Source of the DNA: Nitrosospira multiformis
GTDB lineage: Bacteria; Pseudomonadota; Gammaproteobacteria; Burkholderiales; Nitrosomonadaceae
Reading direction: 5' to 3'
Assembly: GCF_900111585.1 (NCBI RefSeq)
Contig: NZ_FOHI01000001.1
Coordinates: 434,001-498,000, forward strand
DNA length: 64,000 nucleotides
Below are positions 19,205 through 28,457 of this stretch, piece by piece. Every line of letters starts with the position of its first letter. Position 1 is the stretch's first letter. A model generated the notes under the pieces. The model did no database searches. It saw only the letters and a program-made list of their open reading frames with translations, and was not told the origin of the DNA. A program made the position numbers and the translations under genes.

Positions 19205-20206
19205 ATGAAAGCGATCCTGATGAATGTTCCGGGCGCACCAGAGGTATTGACATCTGCCGATGTTCCCATGCCCGATCTTGCCAGCGCGTTCGATGTGCGG
19301 GTGAAGTTGCACGCGGCGGGCGTAAACCCGATCGACACCAAGGTGCGCAAGGCCAATATGTATTACCCGGACGGGCTTCCGTCTATCCTCGGATGTGATG
19401 GGGCAGGTGTGGTTGAAGCCGTTGGCAGTTCAGTGACTCGGGTACGCGCAGGCGATGAAGTCTTCTTTTTCAATAACGGTCTGGGTGGGGCGCCTGGAAA
19501 CTATGCGGAATACGCGGTAGTGCATGAAGATTATCTGGCATTGAAACCCGGGAATCTGTCAATGGTGGAAGCAGCCGCTGTTCCGTTGGCTCTGATTACC
19601 GCATGGGAAGCACTGATAAAGCGCGGCAATCTCAAGGAGAGCCAGACTGCGCTGATTCATGCGGGCGCGGGCGGCGTAGGCCATATTGCCATCCAGCTTG
19701 CCCGATACCTGAAAGCCCGGGTTGCCACGACAATTTCGAGCGAGGAAAAGGCCGCCTTCGCGCAATCCCTGGGGGCCGAGCTTGCAATCGATTATCGCCG
19801 AAATGACTTTGTGGACACTGCGCTCGAATGGACGGAGGGGCTGGGTGTGAATCTCGCTCTGGATACTGTCGGTGGAGAGACGTTCTGCAAATCCTTCTCC
19901 GCCATCCGGCTGTATGGCGGGATAGTGTCGCTGCTTTCAACGGCCTGTGATGCAAAGCAACTCAATACTGCGCGGCTGCGCAACCTGAGCATCGGCTATG
20001 TGCAAATGACCGCTCCCCTTTATTTCTGTTTACATCCGGCGCGTGTAGTCCAAACCCGCATACTTGAACAAGGGGCGAGGCTGCTCGAACAAGGTATTCT
20101 CAAGATTCACGTCAGCCGCACGCTGCCTCTGACGGAAGCCGCCGAAGCGCATCGTTTGATCGAAGCAGAACATACCCTGGGCAAGATAGTGCTGAAGATT
20201 GCGTAG
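19205..20206 (+). CDS. Zinc-independent quinone oxidoreductase-like MDR protein
   Basis: A 333-residue medium-chain dehydrogenase/reductase. The N-terminal GroES-like domain has no zinc-ligand cysteine set. The cofactor domain carries HAGAGGVGHIAIQLAR, the Rossmann motif for NADPH. AFAQSLGAELAIDYRRNDF follows, then a typical quinone-reductase C-terminus ending EAEHTLGKIVLKIA. A purine-rich AAAGGGAAATC precedes the ATG. It stands alone and is divergent from aroC. The substrate cannot be named. Confidence 0.88.
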   Translation: MKAILMNVPGAPEVLTSADVPMPDLASAFDVRVKLHAAGVNPIDTKVRKANMYYPDGLPSILGCDGAGVVEAVGSSVTRVRAGDEVFFFNNGLGGAPGNYAEYAVVHEDYLALKPGNLSMVEAAAVPLALITAWEALIKRGNLKESQTALIHAGAGGVGHIAIQLARYLKARVATTISSEEKAAFAQSLGAELAIDYRRNDFVDTALEWTEGLGVNLALDTVGGETFCKSFSAIRLYGGIVSLLSTACDAKQLNTARLRNLSIGYVQMTAPLYFCLHPARVVQTRILEQGARLLEQGILKIHVSRTLPLTEAAEAHRLIEAEHTLGKIVLKIA

Positions 20207-20283
20207 CGGTTTCATTCTTCCAGGCCTTCCTGCCGAGCTTGGGTTTTTAAGAAGAATCCTGGATTCCAGAGTTCCTCCGGTTT

Positions 20284-21378
20284 TCAGCTTTCTCCCTCGC
20301 CAGTTGAAGCCCCCACTTTCGATCCCAGATCCATCGCAAGTCGCTGGAGTGCTTCGCCTTCATCCAGGCCATCGAGGAAGCGCCGGGGTATCCCCGACAA
20401 GCCGACTTGGGCTCCAACGAGTGCACCGGTCAAAGCGGCCCGCGCCTGATTTTCGCCGCCGCCATTCACTGCGTGGAGCACAGCCGATTCGAAATCATTC
20501 GGAAAACGGGCAGTGAGATGATAGGCCGCGGGAAGCTGATGATAAATGGCGCAGGTCATGCCATAGACGATGGAGACTTTCCATGCCGGTTCTATCCGGA
20601 TATCCGGGTCTAGCGCAGCTGCCGCTATATATGAGGGCGTGAGCAGGGCGTCCGGAGAGACAGAATATCCACTTTCGCACGGAAGGTCCTCTTGAGGGGG
20701 CTGCAAGTCGGTATGGGCCATTGTATGGAAAGGCAGTTTTCCCGCCCTTGCCAATCGCATGAGCTTGCCGGAAAGACTCCTGTTGAGCTGGTGTCCCTGC
20801 ACCAGGAGACTCAGCACCGACCCGTACGCGACAGTCAGGGTAACCACAGTACCGTCGATCTGGGTAAGACGGGTATTGCCGGAGATAACGGTCGCCATCT
20901 CTTGCGGCTGGAAGGCGTAACGGACCGCCAGCGCCAGCGTGCGCCCTATTGCTTCAGTAGTATCGGCCTGACCTCCCGTTTGCCCCCATGGCAGGTTCTG
21001 CTGGACACGCTTGCGCCAAGCGTCGCGAATCGACTGCTGGGTATATCCGCCAGGGCCGTTCACGGGCATGCCGTTAAGAAATGGGAGTATTTCCTCATCC
21101 ATCCGCTGGCAGAAATCCGCTTCGTCATAGCCGCCGCGTTCGACGAGCGAGCGCAGCATGAGCCGGAGAATGATACCGGTCTGGGAGAGTTGGCCTGCCT
21201 TGAGATCACTATGGTAGCGGCCGGGCTTGGGATCGGTATAAGTCGTGATCCAGTCGCCGTAGTCGCGGCGGAGCACTGCCAGGTCGTAGTACCAGTGAGG
21301 ACCGAGGCCCAGGGCATCCCCGATAAAAGCGCCCATGATGGCGCCGGCAGCGCGGTTCTGTATAGCAGGGTCGAACAT
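20284..21378 (-). CDS. ADP-ribosylglycohydrolase-fold protein, metal motifs not conserved
   Basis: 364 residues with the overall pattern of the ADP-ribosylglycohydrolase (DraG/ARH) family: AAGAIMGAFIGDALGLG at the N-terminus and ALTGALVGAQVGLSGIP at the C-terminus. The two metal-binding signatures are altered. SQTG stands where TDDT is expected (AGQLSQTGIILRL), and GGGENQAR stands where GGDTDT is expected. It may be a pseudo-enzyme or have another substrate, in the manner of J1-crystallin-like relatives. AGGAGG lies eight bases before the ATG at 21378, which decides the start over the ATG at 21420. Confidence 0.78.
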   Translation of the reverse strand: MFDPAIQNRAAGAIMGAFIGDALGLGPHWYYDLAVLRRDYGDWITTYTDPKPGRYHSDLKAGQLSQTGIILRLMLRSLVERGGYDEADFCQRMDEEILPFLNGMPVNGPGGYTQQSIRDAWRKRVQQNLPWGQTGGQADTTEAIGRTLALAVRYAFQPQEMATVISGNTRLTQIDGTVVTLTVAYGSVLSLLVQGHQLNRSLSGKLMRLARAGKLPFHTMAHTDLQPPQEDLPCESGYSVSPDALLTPSYIAAAALDPDIRIEPAWKVSIVYGMTCAIYHQLPAAYHLTARFPNDFESAVLHAVNGGGENQARAALTGALVGAQVGLSGIPRRFLDGLDEGEALQRLAMDLGSKVGASTGEGES

Positions 21379-21589
21379 GTTCTGATCCTCCTCTTCGCAG
21401 GAAATGCTTGCGATACACAAGTTTCAGCTTCGAATCGTGAAGCGTAACAGCAGGCGAAAGAACCGTTTTGTTACACTGATCGCATAAGGGCCCGCAAAAC
21501 CCGCTCAATCAGAAAGGGACATGTATCCGAACAATTTCGATAAGCGGGAACAAGATATGACCTGCATCCACCTGTCCACCTGTTAAAGG

Positions 21590-23071
21590 TTAAAGGGAGC
21601 CTGAAAACAGGACCCTGAGCATCTCCACACCCCACGCCACGCCAAACCCGGTCACTGGGCTTCCCACTGCGCCCAGCCCTTCCTTGTGATTGCTCGCGGA
21701 AAGGTCCATGTGCAGCCAGGGAACGTCATCCACGAAGCGATTGAGAAATCTGGCGGCGAGAATGTGATCGGCCTCGCCCTCCAGGGTGCACTGCCTGACA
21801 TCGGCAATCTTGCTTTCCAGTTCGACATCATAATCGGCATCGAGGGGAAATCCCCAGACTCGTTCGCCTGTTACCCTCCCTGCTGCCAGCGCCTTCTGCA
21901 TCAACTCTTCGCGATTGCTGAAAATGCCGCTGTAGCGCGATCCCAGCGCCACGTGCATGCTTCCTGTGAGTGTTGCGAAATCCATCATCATATCGGGCTT
22001 CTCTCTCGCTGCCATGGTCAGGGTGTCCGCGAGCACCATCCGTCCTTCGGCATCGGTATGGACGATCTCTACAGTAGTCCCATTGAGCGTCCTAATGACA
22101 TCGTTCTGCTTGTAGGCATGCGGACTGATATGGTTCTGTGCGATGGCAAGCCAGCAATCGATATTCACGGGGAGGTTGACGCGGGTTGCAGCCAATAGTA
22201 TGCCCAGGGCAACAGCGGAGCCGTTCATGTCCTCGTGCATGCCATGCATGTAACGTGCCGGCTTCAGGTTATGCCCTCCGGTATCGAAGCAGATACCCTT
22301 GCCCACCAGTGTGGCTGTCTTGTCCATTTTTTTCATCCGCCGCCGCACGTGCACTATGGCTGCGTCTTCGGGATCGCTCCCCTGGGCAACCGCGACAAAA
22401 GCGCCGGCACCCATCTCGCGCAGCGCTTTGACATCGAAATCCTGATAATCCCAGCCTTCCCTTGTCGCCAGTTCCTGGATGCGCTTGCGGTAGAGTCCCG
22501 GCGTCAGCTCATTGGGCGGCAATACTGTGAGTTCCCGCGTAAGCAGATTTCCTTCCGCCGTGGCTTTCAGCAGGGCAAAATTATCCGCTTCCTCGTGCCC
22601 GTGCAGCACGATTCGTTCGAGCCCGCGGTAGTTCTCATTTTTACCCGTTTTGCGCGATGGTAGTAATGAACCGTTGATCCATGCCGCGTAGAGTGCCAGT
22701 TGCGCCGCCATCCGCCTTTCACCGGAGTCGCCATAAACGGTAACGCTTATTTCGGAAGGACTTTCTTCCAGCAACAATTGCAAGGCTTTGCGCATCGATA
22801 CTTGCTGCTCGAACACGGATTTGACCGGATCGATCCTCACCCATGCACATAATTCGCCACTCGCGAGATTGGCTGAAACCGGCGTTCCGCTGATTTCTTC
22901 CGCCTTCATTTTGCGCCGCGACAACAAGACACTCAGTAAATCTTTTCCGAAAAAATCGAGTTCATCCGATGGTTCGGCCCACGCTGGCAATACCACCAGG
23001 ATATGAGTGACTTTGCCTGCGTCGTCAAGGGAGGCGAGGGGAGCATTTTTCTGGGTGAGCGCTGCAAGCAT
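21590..23071 (-). CDS. M17 leucyl aminopeptidase family protein
   Basis: A 493-residue two-domain metallo-aminopeptidase. The catalytic domain has VGKGICFDTGGHNLKP and HEDMNGSA (Lys and two Asp metal ligands) and VHTDAEGRMVLAD, which matches the M17 signature NTDAEGR except that the Asn is His. Further core segments are MMDFATLTGSMHVALG and WLHMDLSA. It is divergent enough from E. coli PepA that I give no symbol. It is transcribed away from thyA, sharing a 94-base promoter region. Confidence 0.9.
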   Translation of the reverse strand: MLAALTQKNAPLASLDDAGKVTHILVVLPAWAEPSDELDFFGKDLLSVLLSRRKMKAEEISGTPVSANLASGELCAWVRIDPVKSVFEQQVSMRKALQLLLEESPSEISVTVYGDSGERRMAAQLALYAAWINGSLLPSRKTGKNENYRGLERIVLHGHEEADNFALLKATAEGNLLTRELTVLPPNELTPGLYRKRIQELATREGWDYQDFDVKALREMGAGAFVAVAQGSDPEDAAIVHVRRRMKKMDKTATLVGKGICFDTGGHNLKPARYMHGMHEDMNGSAVALGILLAATRVNLPVNIDCWLAIAQNHISPHAYKQNDVIRTLNGTTVEIVHTDAEGRMVLADTLTMAAREKPDMMMDFATLTGSMHVALGSRYSGIFSNREELMQKALAAGRVTGERVWGFPLDADYDVELESKIADVRQCTLEGEADHILAARFLNRFVDDVPWLHMDLSASNHKEGLGAVGSPVTGFGVAWGVEMLRVLFSGSL

Positions 23072-23108
23072 GAAAATCCCTCTATTCTGTTAGAATGAGA
23101 CCTCGTCC

Positions 23109-23137
23109 ATTATACGCGGGACGCTTCTTTTTACTAA
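23109..23137 (-). promoter_or_regulatory. Putative promoter of the M17 aminopeptidase gene
   Basis: A perfect TATAAT is present on the minus strand (23114-23109), about 38 bases upstream of the start. Only a weak -35 (TTTAGT) lies 18 bases further up. Confidence 0.4.
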
Positions 23138-23165
23138 ATTCCATTCGCTGACGTTCACGACTTCG

Positions 23166-23960
23166 ATGCGCCAGTACCTCGACCTGATGCAGCATGTTCT
23201 GGAGCACGGACAAAAAAAATCCGATCGCACGGGTACTGGCACGCTTTCTGTTTTCGGCTACCAGATGCGCTTCGACCTGTCTGAAGGTTTTCCCCTGTTG
23301 ACAACAAAGAAACTGCACCTGAAATCCATCATTTATGAACTGCTCTGGTTTTTGAGAGGTGATACCAATATAAGGTATCTCAACGAAAATGGCGTTTCCA
23401 TCTGGGATGAATGGGCGGATGAGAATGGTGATCTGGGGCCGATATACGGCCGCCAGTGGCGTTCATGGCCGGACGGGAAGGGAGGCCATATCGATCAGAT
23501 CAGGCAGGTGGTCGAGCAGATCAGGAAAACGCCCGATTCCCGCCGCATGCTCGTATCGTCCTGGAATGTGGGGGAACTGCAGGAAATGAAGCTGGCGCCG
23601 TGCCACGCGCTGTTTCAGTTCTATGTGGCGGATGATAAGCTTTCCTGCCAGCTTTACCAGCGCAGCGCTGACATCTTCCTGGGTGTTCCGTTCAACATTG
23701 CCTCCTATGCTCTGCTTACGCTCATGCTGGCGCAAAGCTGTGATTTACGCGCGGGTGAATTCGTTCATACTTTTGGCGATGCGCATCTTTATCTCAATCA
23801 TCTGGAACAGGCACACGAACAATTAGGGCGGGTCCCGAAAAAACTGCCTATCATGAAATTGAACCCGGCAATCGGGGATGTTTTCGACTTCCGGTATGAG
23901 GATTTCAACCTGGAAGGGTACGATCCTCATCCGGCAATCAAGGCACCCATTGCAGTATGA
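23166..23960 (+). CDS. thyA: Thymidylate synthase
   Basis: 264 residues, the exact length of E. coli ThyA. It methylates dUMP to dTMP using methylenetetrahydrofolate. The catalytic Cys146 lies in [29 protein letters not shown] at the N-terminus and the dUMP-binding [18 protein letters not shown] are intact. The stop overlaps the folA start by four bases (ATGA), so translation is coupled to the enzyme that regenerates tetrahydrofolate. Confidence 0.98.
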   Translation: MRQYLDLMQHVLEHGQKKSDRTGTGTLSVFGYQMRFDLSEGFPLLTTKKLHLKSIIYELLWFLRGDTNIRYLNENGVSIWDEWADENGDLGPIYGRQWRSWPDGKGGHIDQIRQVVEQIRKTPDSRRMLVSSWNVGELQEMKLAPCHALFQFYVADDKLSCQLYQRSADIFLGVPFNIASYALLTLMLAQSCDLRAGEFVHTFGDAHLYLNHLEQAHEQLGRVPKKLPIMKLNPAIGDVFDFRYEDFNLEGYDPHPAIKAPIAV

Positions 23961-24529
23961 CACCTCGACTCTCCGTTTTGGTGGCCATGGCGCGAAATCG
24001 CGCAATCGGTAATAACAATGCGCTTCCCTGGCGACTGCCGCACGACCTCAAGCATTTCAAGGAGCTAACGATGGGGCATCCCATCATCATGGGGCGCAAG
24101 ACGTATGAATCCATCGGCCGGCTTCTTCCCGGTCGCACCAGCATCATTATCACGAGACAACCTGATTATGAAGTTCCGAGCGCACTGGTTGTCAGGTCCA
24201 TAGGAGAAGCGCTGACCGCCTGCAGCCAGACCAAAAGCGGAAAAGAGGGGCGGCTCGATCAAGTGAACGAATGTTTCGTCATTGGGGGTGCAGATATATT
24301 CCAGCAGATGCTGCCGCTATGTGATCGTCTGTATATGACCGAGATCCACAGGGATTTCGAGGGTGACACGTATTTTCCGGAATTTGACAGGAATGATTGG
24401 TGGGAGGTTTCGCGCGAAGAGCACGTGGATGACAGCGGGTTGGAGTACCATTTTGTCACACTCGACCGCAAGGCAAGTCAACAGGAACAAGGCGCTCAGC
24501 GACTCGGAATTCTGAATCCCGGACTCTGA
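23957..24529 (+). CDS. folA: Dihydrofolate reductase
   Basis: A 190-residue enzyme reducing dihydrofolate with [27 protein letters not shown] contains the active-site acidic residue region, followed by [16 protein letters not shown] and [15 protein letters not shown]. It is about 30 residues longer than E. coli DHFR through a loop at residues 85-105 and a short tail. It overlaps thyA by four bases. A strong terminator follows. Confidence 0.97.
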   Translation: MTPRLSVLVAMARNRAIGNNNALPWRLPHDLKHFKELTMGHPIIMGRKTYESIGRLLPGRTSIIITRQPDYEVPSALVVRSIGEALTACSQTKSGKEGRLDQVNECFVIGGADIFQQMLPLCDRLYMTEIHRDFEGDTYFPEFDRNDWWEVSREEHVDDSGLEYHFVTLDRKASQQEQGAQRLGILNPGL

Positions 24530-24555
24530 TTTCTGACAAGCGTTAAGCGTTCCTT

Positions 24556-24600
24556 CAAAAAAAGTGGCGGGCCACAGATAACTGTGACCCGCCTTTTTTA
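24556..24600. terminator. Bidirectional intrinsic terminator between folA and the decarboxylase gene
   Basis: The stem GCGGGCCACAG / CTGTGACCCGC (one mismatch, loop ATAA) is preceded by a run of A and followed by a run of T, so it can stop both convergent transcripts. Confidence 0.9.
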
Positions 24601-24688
24601 TTATTATTGTCCGGTTGCGCCGCCTGACCGTCCCGGAACCAGCTTGTCCAGAACCGTGCTGGCAAGCGGGAATCCTGATTTTATTGAG

Positions 24689-25864
24689 TTACAGGACGAC
24701 CACCTCTGGCAAAGGAAATCCGTTGAAGTTACTGGCGTAGGCTGTAGTATAAGCGCCGGCATTGGGTATATAGATGAAATCACCTTCCTCAATATTCTCC
24801 GGCAGCAGTTCATCGCGCATGAGAATATCGACCGAATCACAGGTTGGTCCCGCTACAGACCAGGGGATGCTCGGTCCCGTGCGATCAGAAAGAATTTCAT
24901 ACCGCAAGCCTTCCGTGACCTCGATCACGCCACCAAAGACGCCTGCATCCCAATACATCCAGCGTTTGCCGTTACGGGTCGCCGTTCCTACTACGCGGCA
25001 GACAAAATAGGCCGCATCCGAGACGAGGTAGCGCCCGGGCTCAGCCATGATGCGAATGTTCTCCGGCAGGTTCGCAATCGCTTCGTTCACGACCTCACCG
25101 ATAACTTCTATCGATGGAATGGGCTTGACATGCCGCACGGGGTAGCCGCCGCCGATGTTGAGCAAACGCGGTGACAATCCCGCCTGGCGCATGTCGGCAA
25201 ATGCCTTGATTGCCCGCTCGATGCCGACCCGCCAATTCTGTGGATTGCGGCATTGCGAACCGACGTGAAAGGTCACTCCGGCAAGATCAGCCTGGAGGTT
25301 CGCGGCTTCGTCAATAATCTCCTTGATCTCGGCCACATGCGTGCCGAACTTGCCGGCAAGCGGCCAGTCACTCCCGATGTTAGGCGTATCTATCCGCAAA
25401 TACAGTTTCGCATCCGGCTTCACGCTGACGATCTTGCGTAGCTCCTCGACACTATCCAGTACATACCACTCCACACCTTTGGCTGCGGCATATTCCAGGT
25501 ACGCCCGGGATTTCATCGGATTACTGTAATAAATATCCGCGGCAGGCACATTCAGGCTGAGCAGGAGGTCAAGCTCTGAAATGGAGGCAATTTCAAATCC
25601 AACGCCTTCCTCGATCAGCGTTTTCAATACGCGTGGATCGGGATTGGCCTTGACCGCATAGTGTGGCTGCACACGCGGCATGGCTGCTTTGAATCTTCGG
25701 GCCTTGTTGCGGATGATATTACTGTCAACCAGCAGGAATGGCTTGCTGTAGCCCTGTTTGAGAGCTGCCTGAACGTGTTCAAAATCCAGGCTGACTTCGG
25801 GGTGGGTGTCGAATATTTCTTCTACTTCTACGGCTTGCCGTAGAGCGGTATTACGCATTTGCAT
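24689..25864 (-). CDS. Fold-type III PLP decarboxylase, ornithine decarboxylase type
   Basis: A 391-residue alanine-racemase-fold decarboxylase. It most likely converts ornithine to putrescine for polyamine synthesis. Lys72 in HYAVKANPDPRVL binds PLP. FHVGSQ, the glycine loop NIGGGYP and EPGRYLVSDAA bind its phosphate. GPTCDSVDIL supplies the Cys-Asp of the partner subunit, as in ornithine decarboxylases rather than DapDC. Lysine or dual specificity is not excluded. AAGGAAGG precedes the ATG at 25864. A 21-codon ORF lies just upstream. Confidence 0.88.
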   Translation of the reverse strand: MQMRNTALRQAVEVEEIFDTHPEVSLDFEHVQAALKQGYSKPFLLVDSNIIRNKARRFKAAMPRVQPHYAVKANPDPRVLKTLIEEGVGFEIASISELDLLLSLNVPAADIYYSNPMKSRAYLEYAAAKGVEWYVLDSVEELRKIVSVKPDAKLYLRIDTPNIGSDWPLAGKFGTHVAEIKEIIDEAANLQADLAGVTFHVGSQCRNPQNWRVGIERAIKAFADMRQAGLSPRLLNIGGGYPVRHVKPIPSIEVIGEVVNEAIANLPENIRIMAEPGRYLVSDAAYFVCRVVGTATRNGKRWMYWDAGVFGGVIEVTEGLRYEILSDRTGPSIPWSVAGPTCDSVDILMRDELLPENIEEGDFIYIPNAGAYTTAYASNFNGFPLPEVVVL

Positions 25865-25889
25865 GAGATCGCCCTTCCTTTTGAAGACG

Positions 25890-25955
25890 CTACGTTACGG
25901 GAGTATGGATATTTACCAGATCAGCCGTGATGAAGTAGTTTGCTTTGCCTGTCAT
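25890..25955 (-). CDS. Possible 21-residue leader peptide upstream of the decarboxylase
   Basis: A short ORF begins ATG ACA GGC AAA (MTGKANYFITADLV...) and ends in TAG at 25890, 25 bases before the decarboxylase ATG. AGGAGG sits five bases before its ATG, the best Shine-Dalgarno sequence in the region. In gammaproteobacteria a leader peptide (SpeFL) senses ornithine ahead of an ornithine decarboxylase gene. The sequence here is not SpeFL, so only the arrangement is comparable. Expression is not proven. Confidence 0.5.
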   Translation of the reverse strand: MTGKANYFITADLVNIHTPVT

Positions 25956-26180
25956 GATGACCTCCTGTCCTTCGATTTGATAACGTAAAAAAAAGCGGAT
26001 TATAGACTTGATTCCAGCGGAATCAAGCGTTTTTTTGAATGTGGAAGAGACCCTGTGTTTGCCCCGAAGTTCCTCCTGGACGTATCGTATTCACGCCATT
26101 GCGAATTTTGCAAGTAAGGAAAATACAGGGGGTAAAGTAGACAGTCAAAGTGACGCCTGGCCTTGCCCTCGGGCTGTCGA

Positions 26181-26224
26181 TGGATCGAAGGTCGAATGGT
26201 GTTCAGGACAAGCCCTTCGATCCA
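26181..26224. repeat. Imperfectly dispersed-repeat-like inverted repeat
   Basis: TGGATCGAAGG (26181-26191) and CCTTCGATCCA (26214-26224) form an 11-bp perfect stem around 22 bases containing TTCAGGACAAGC. The following GGGACAGGCTTG resembles the dispersed ...TCAGGACAGGC... palindromic repeats seen in many proteobacteria. It lies within the 313-base gap between dcd and the decarboxylase leader (25956-26268), which otherwise holds no gene that I can support. Confidence 0.6.
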
Positions 26225-26268
26225 CTCGGGAGCTCGGGACAGGCTTGTGAAGGAAGTACCGGATGTGT

Positions 26269-26838
26269 TCAGATTTTTGGCAGTGTCACCCCATGCTGGC
26301 CCTGGTATTTCCCCCCCCTGTCCTTGTAAGAGGTTTCGCAGATCTCGTCTGATTCGAAAAAGATTACCTGGGCTACCCCTTCATTCGCGTAAATCTTTGC
26401 GGGAAGAGGCGTGGTATTGGAAAACTCCAGTGTAACGAAGCCTTCCCACTCCGGCTCGAAGGGAGTGACGTTGACAATGATGCCGCAACGGGCATAAGTG
26501 GATTTTCCGAGGCAAATGGTCAATACATTTCTCGGAATGCGAAAGTATTCAACTGTGCGGGCAAGCGCAAAGGAATTGGGCGGAATAAGACAGACGTTGC
26601 TTTTCACGTCGATAAAGGAGTTGGAATCGAAGTTTTTAGGATCCACGATGGCGGAGTTGATATTGGTGAACAGCTTGAATTCATCCGAGCACCGAATGTC
26701 GTATCCATAACTCGAAGTTCCGTATGAAACGATCTTGTGTCCGTCAGGGGCATGCTTGACCTGGTTCGGCTCGAACGGCTCGATCATGCCGTGTTCCATC
26801 GCCATCCGGCGAATCCACTTATCCGACTTAATTGTCAT
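26269..26838 (-). CDS. dcd: dCTP deaminase
   Basis: A 189-residue trimeric enzyme deaminating dCTP to dUTP, the precursor route to dTMP made by thy[41 protein letters not shown] and [18 protein letters not shown] (with the catalytic Glu) are all present, and the C-terminal [13 protein letters not shown] closes the nucleotide site. It is 105 bases downstream of apbC on the same strand, so it may be in its operon. Confidence 0.96.
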   Translation of the reverse strand: MTIKSDKWIRRMAMEHGMIEPFEPNQVKHAPDGHKIVSYGTSSYGYDIRCSDEFKLFTNINSAIVDPKNFDSNSFIDVKSNVCLIPPNSFALARTVEYFRIPRNVLTICLGKSTYARCGIIVNVTPFEPEWEGFVTLEFSNTTPLPAKIYANEGVAQVIFFESDEICETSYKDRGGKYQGQHGVTLPKI

Positions 26839-26943
26839 GTTGAAAGAAAGAATGCGAGGTGAACAGAATGTACAGGCGGGGGAAGACGGAAAGAGCGCAA
26901 ACCGTCGCGCTCCCTTCCAGAGACCATCTTTCCATTTCCGGAA

Positions 26944-28032
26944 TCAGGTATCCTCAACCACAATCCTGGCGAACAGCGCGGAATGGTCCAATGACAACTC
27001 GTCGATTTTCACGGCGAGGCGGCGGGCGATACTGCGATAAATTTCCGCTATTCGCCCGTCAGGCTCTGCAACAACTGTCGGATTGCCAGAATCGGTATGT
27101 TCGCGAATTTTTATATCGAGGGGCAGCGCTCCCAACAATTCCACATCGTAATCCCTGCACATTTTTTCCGCACCACCTGCGCCAAAAATATGCTCTTCAT
27201 GCCCGCAGTTCGAGCAAATGTGCGTACTCATATTTTCGATGATGCCAATTATGGGAATGCCTACTTTCTGGAACATCTTCAATCCCTTGCGCGCATCGAG
27301 CAACGCAATATCCTGAGGTGTCGTAACAATGATGGCTCCTGTCACCGGCACTTTTTGCGCAAGTGTCAACTGGATATCGCCCGTTCCCGGCGGCATGTCC
27401 ACAATAAGATAATCTATTTCCTCCCACCGGGTATCGATCAGCAACTGCTGCAGGGCCTGGGTAACCATGGGCCCGCGCCACACCATCGGTGTTTCCGCAT
27501 CGATCAGAAGCCCGATGGACATGGCCTGAATGCCATGCGCTCTCATCGGTTCGATGGTCTTGCCATCGGGAGAATCCGGCCTGCCGGTAATGCCCAGCAT
27601 TTGCGGTTGCGAGGGACCATAGATATCGGCGTCCAGTATCCCGACAGAAGCGCCTTCGGCAGCCAGGGCCAGCGCAAGGTTGACTGCCGTGGCAGATTTG
27701 CCTACTCCGCCCTTGCCGGAGGCCACGGCAATGATATTCTTGACTCCCGGGATGAGTTTTACCCCACGCTGAACTGCGTGGGAAACGATCTTGCTTGAAA
27801 CATTGGCATTTACGCTGCCGACTCCCGGAATGGCTTTGAGCTTTCCAATCACCTGATCGCGAATATCCGCCATTACGCTTTTTGCGGGATAACCGAGCAC
27901 AATATCCAGCGATACATTATTGCCCTCGATGACGACATTGCGCGCCTCGTTGGTGCTTATGTAATCCTTGCCCGTGGTGAGATCGGTAATTTCCCTGAGT
28001 GCGGCCAGTATTTGCTGTTCTGTGATAGCCAT
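26944..28032 (-). CDS. apbC: Iron-sulfur cluster carrier protein ApbC/Mrp
   Basis: A 362-residue P-loop ATPase that carries and delivers 4Fe-4S clusters. An N-terminal MIP18/DUF59 domain (residues 1-85) precedes the deviant Walker motif GKGGVGKS (106-113). DADIYGPSQPQMLG, VDMPPGTGDIQLTL and the cluster-binding CSNC near the C-terminus complete the family signature. SD AAAGGAG lies before the ATG. It is cytosolic. Confidence 0.96.
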   Translation of the reverse strand: MAITEQQILAALREITDLTTGKDYISTNEARNVVIEGNNVSLDIVLGYPAKSVMADIRDQVIGKLKAIPGVGSVNANVSSKIVSHAVQRGVKLIPGVKNIIAVASGKGGVGKSATAVNLALALAAEGASVGILDADIYGPSQPQMLGITGRPDSPDGKTIEPMRAHGIQAMSIGLLIDAETPMVWRGPMVTQALQQLLIDTRWEEIDYLIVDMPPGTGDIQLTLAQKVPVTGAIIVTTPQDIALLDARKGLKMFQKVGIPIIGIIENMSTHICSNCGHEEHIFGAGGAEKMCRDYDVELLGALPLDIKIREHTDSGNPTVVAEPDGRIAEIYRSIARRLAVKIDELSLDHSALFARIVVEDT

Positions 28033-28250
28033 TTTTTGAACTCCTTTGATCTGGGGCTACTGATGACTCGAATATTAACAAATATCAAGGGTTCGCGAAT
28101 CCTTCGAGGATGAGAACGGCCAGCGGTGCTTGCTCCTTTCTTCCATGCATGAAAGAAGGGCAGAGGAAAAACTCATGGAACGATGAATTGTGATAAATGA
28201 ATCAGAATATGACCAGCCAGCTTTTCAAGGATAAGATCAGACGGAATGCT

Positions 28251-28281
28251 TTGACTCGGAAGTGCATCAGTCTGATATAAT
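28251..28281 (+). promoter_or_regulatory. Promoter of tRNA-Arg
   Basis: TTGACT (28251-28256) and a perfect TATAAT (28276-28281), 19 bases apart, end 41 bases before the tRNA. Confidence 0.6.
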
Positions 28282-28322
28282 CACGCACGGCACTGGATAT
28301 GCCAGAGTAGTTACCAGTCATA

Positions 28323-28399
28323 GCGCCCGTAGCTCAGTTGGATAGAGTACTTGGCTACGAACCAAGGGGTCGTGGGTTCGAATCCTGCCGGGCGCGCCA
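28323..28399 (+). tRNA. tRNA-Arg (anticodon ACG)
   Basis: The acceptor GCGCCCG pairs with CGGGCGC, followed by G and encoded CCA. The anticodon stem CTTGG/CCAAG holds CTACGAA, giving ACG (read as ICG). The last 47 bases (28353-28399) recur in three degenerate copies downstream, so its 3' part served as an attachment site for integrating elements. Confidence 0.97.
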
Positions 28400-28417
28400 G
28401 CTTTTCCTAGTAAATTC

Positions 28418-28457
28418 AATCGCCTATGTGTTACAGCACTAGGCGATTTTTCTTTTT
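28418..28457 (+). terminator. Intrinsic terminator of tRNA-Arg
   Basis: AATCGCCTA (28418-28426) pairs with TAGGCGATT (28440-28448), followed by a T-rich tract. A related copy follows the fourth tRNA fragment at about 37348-37384, so this terminator was duplicated together with the attachment site. Confidence 0.8.

Noticed and set aside
20692-21447. 251-codon plus-strand frame across the ADP-ribosylglycohydrolase-fold gene
   Set aside because: Shadow frame; the minus-strand gene has a perfect SD and family motifs.
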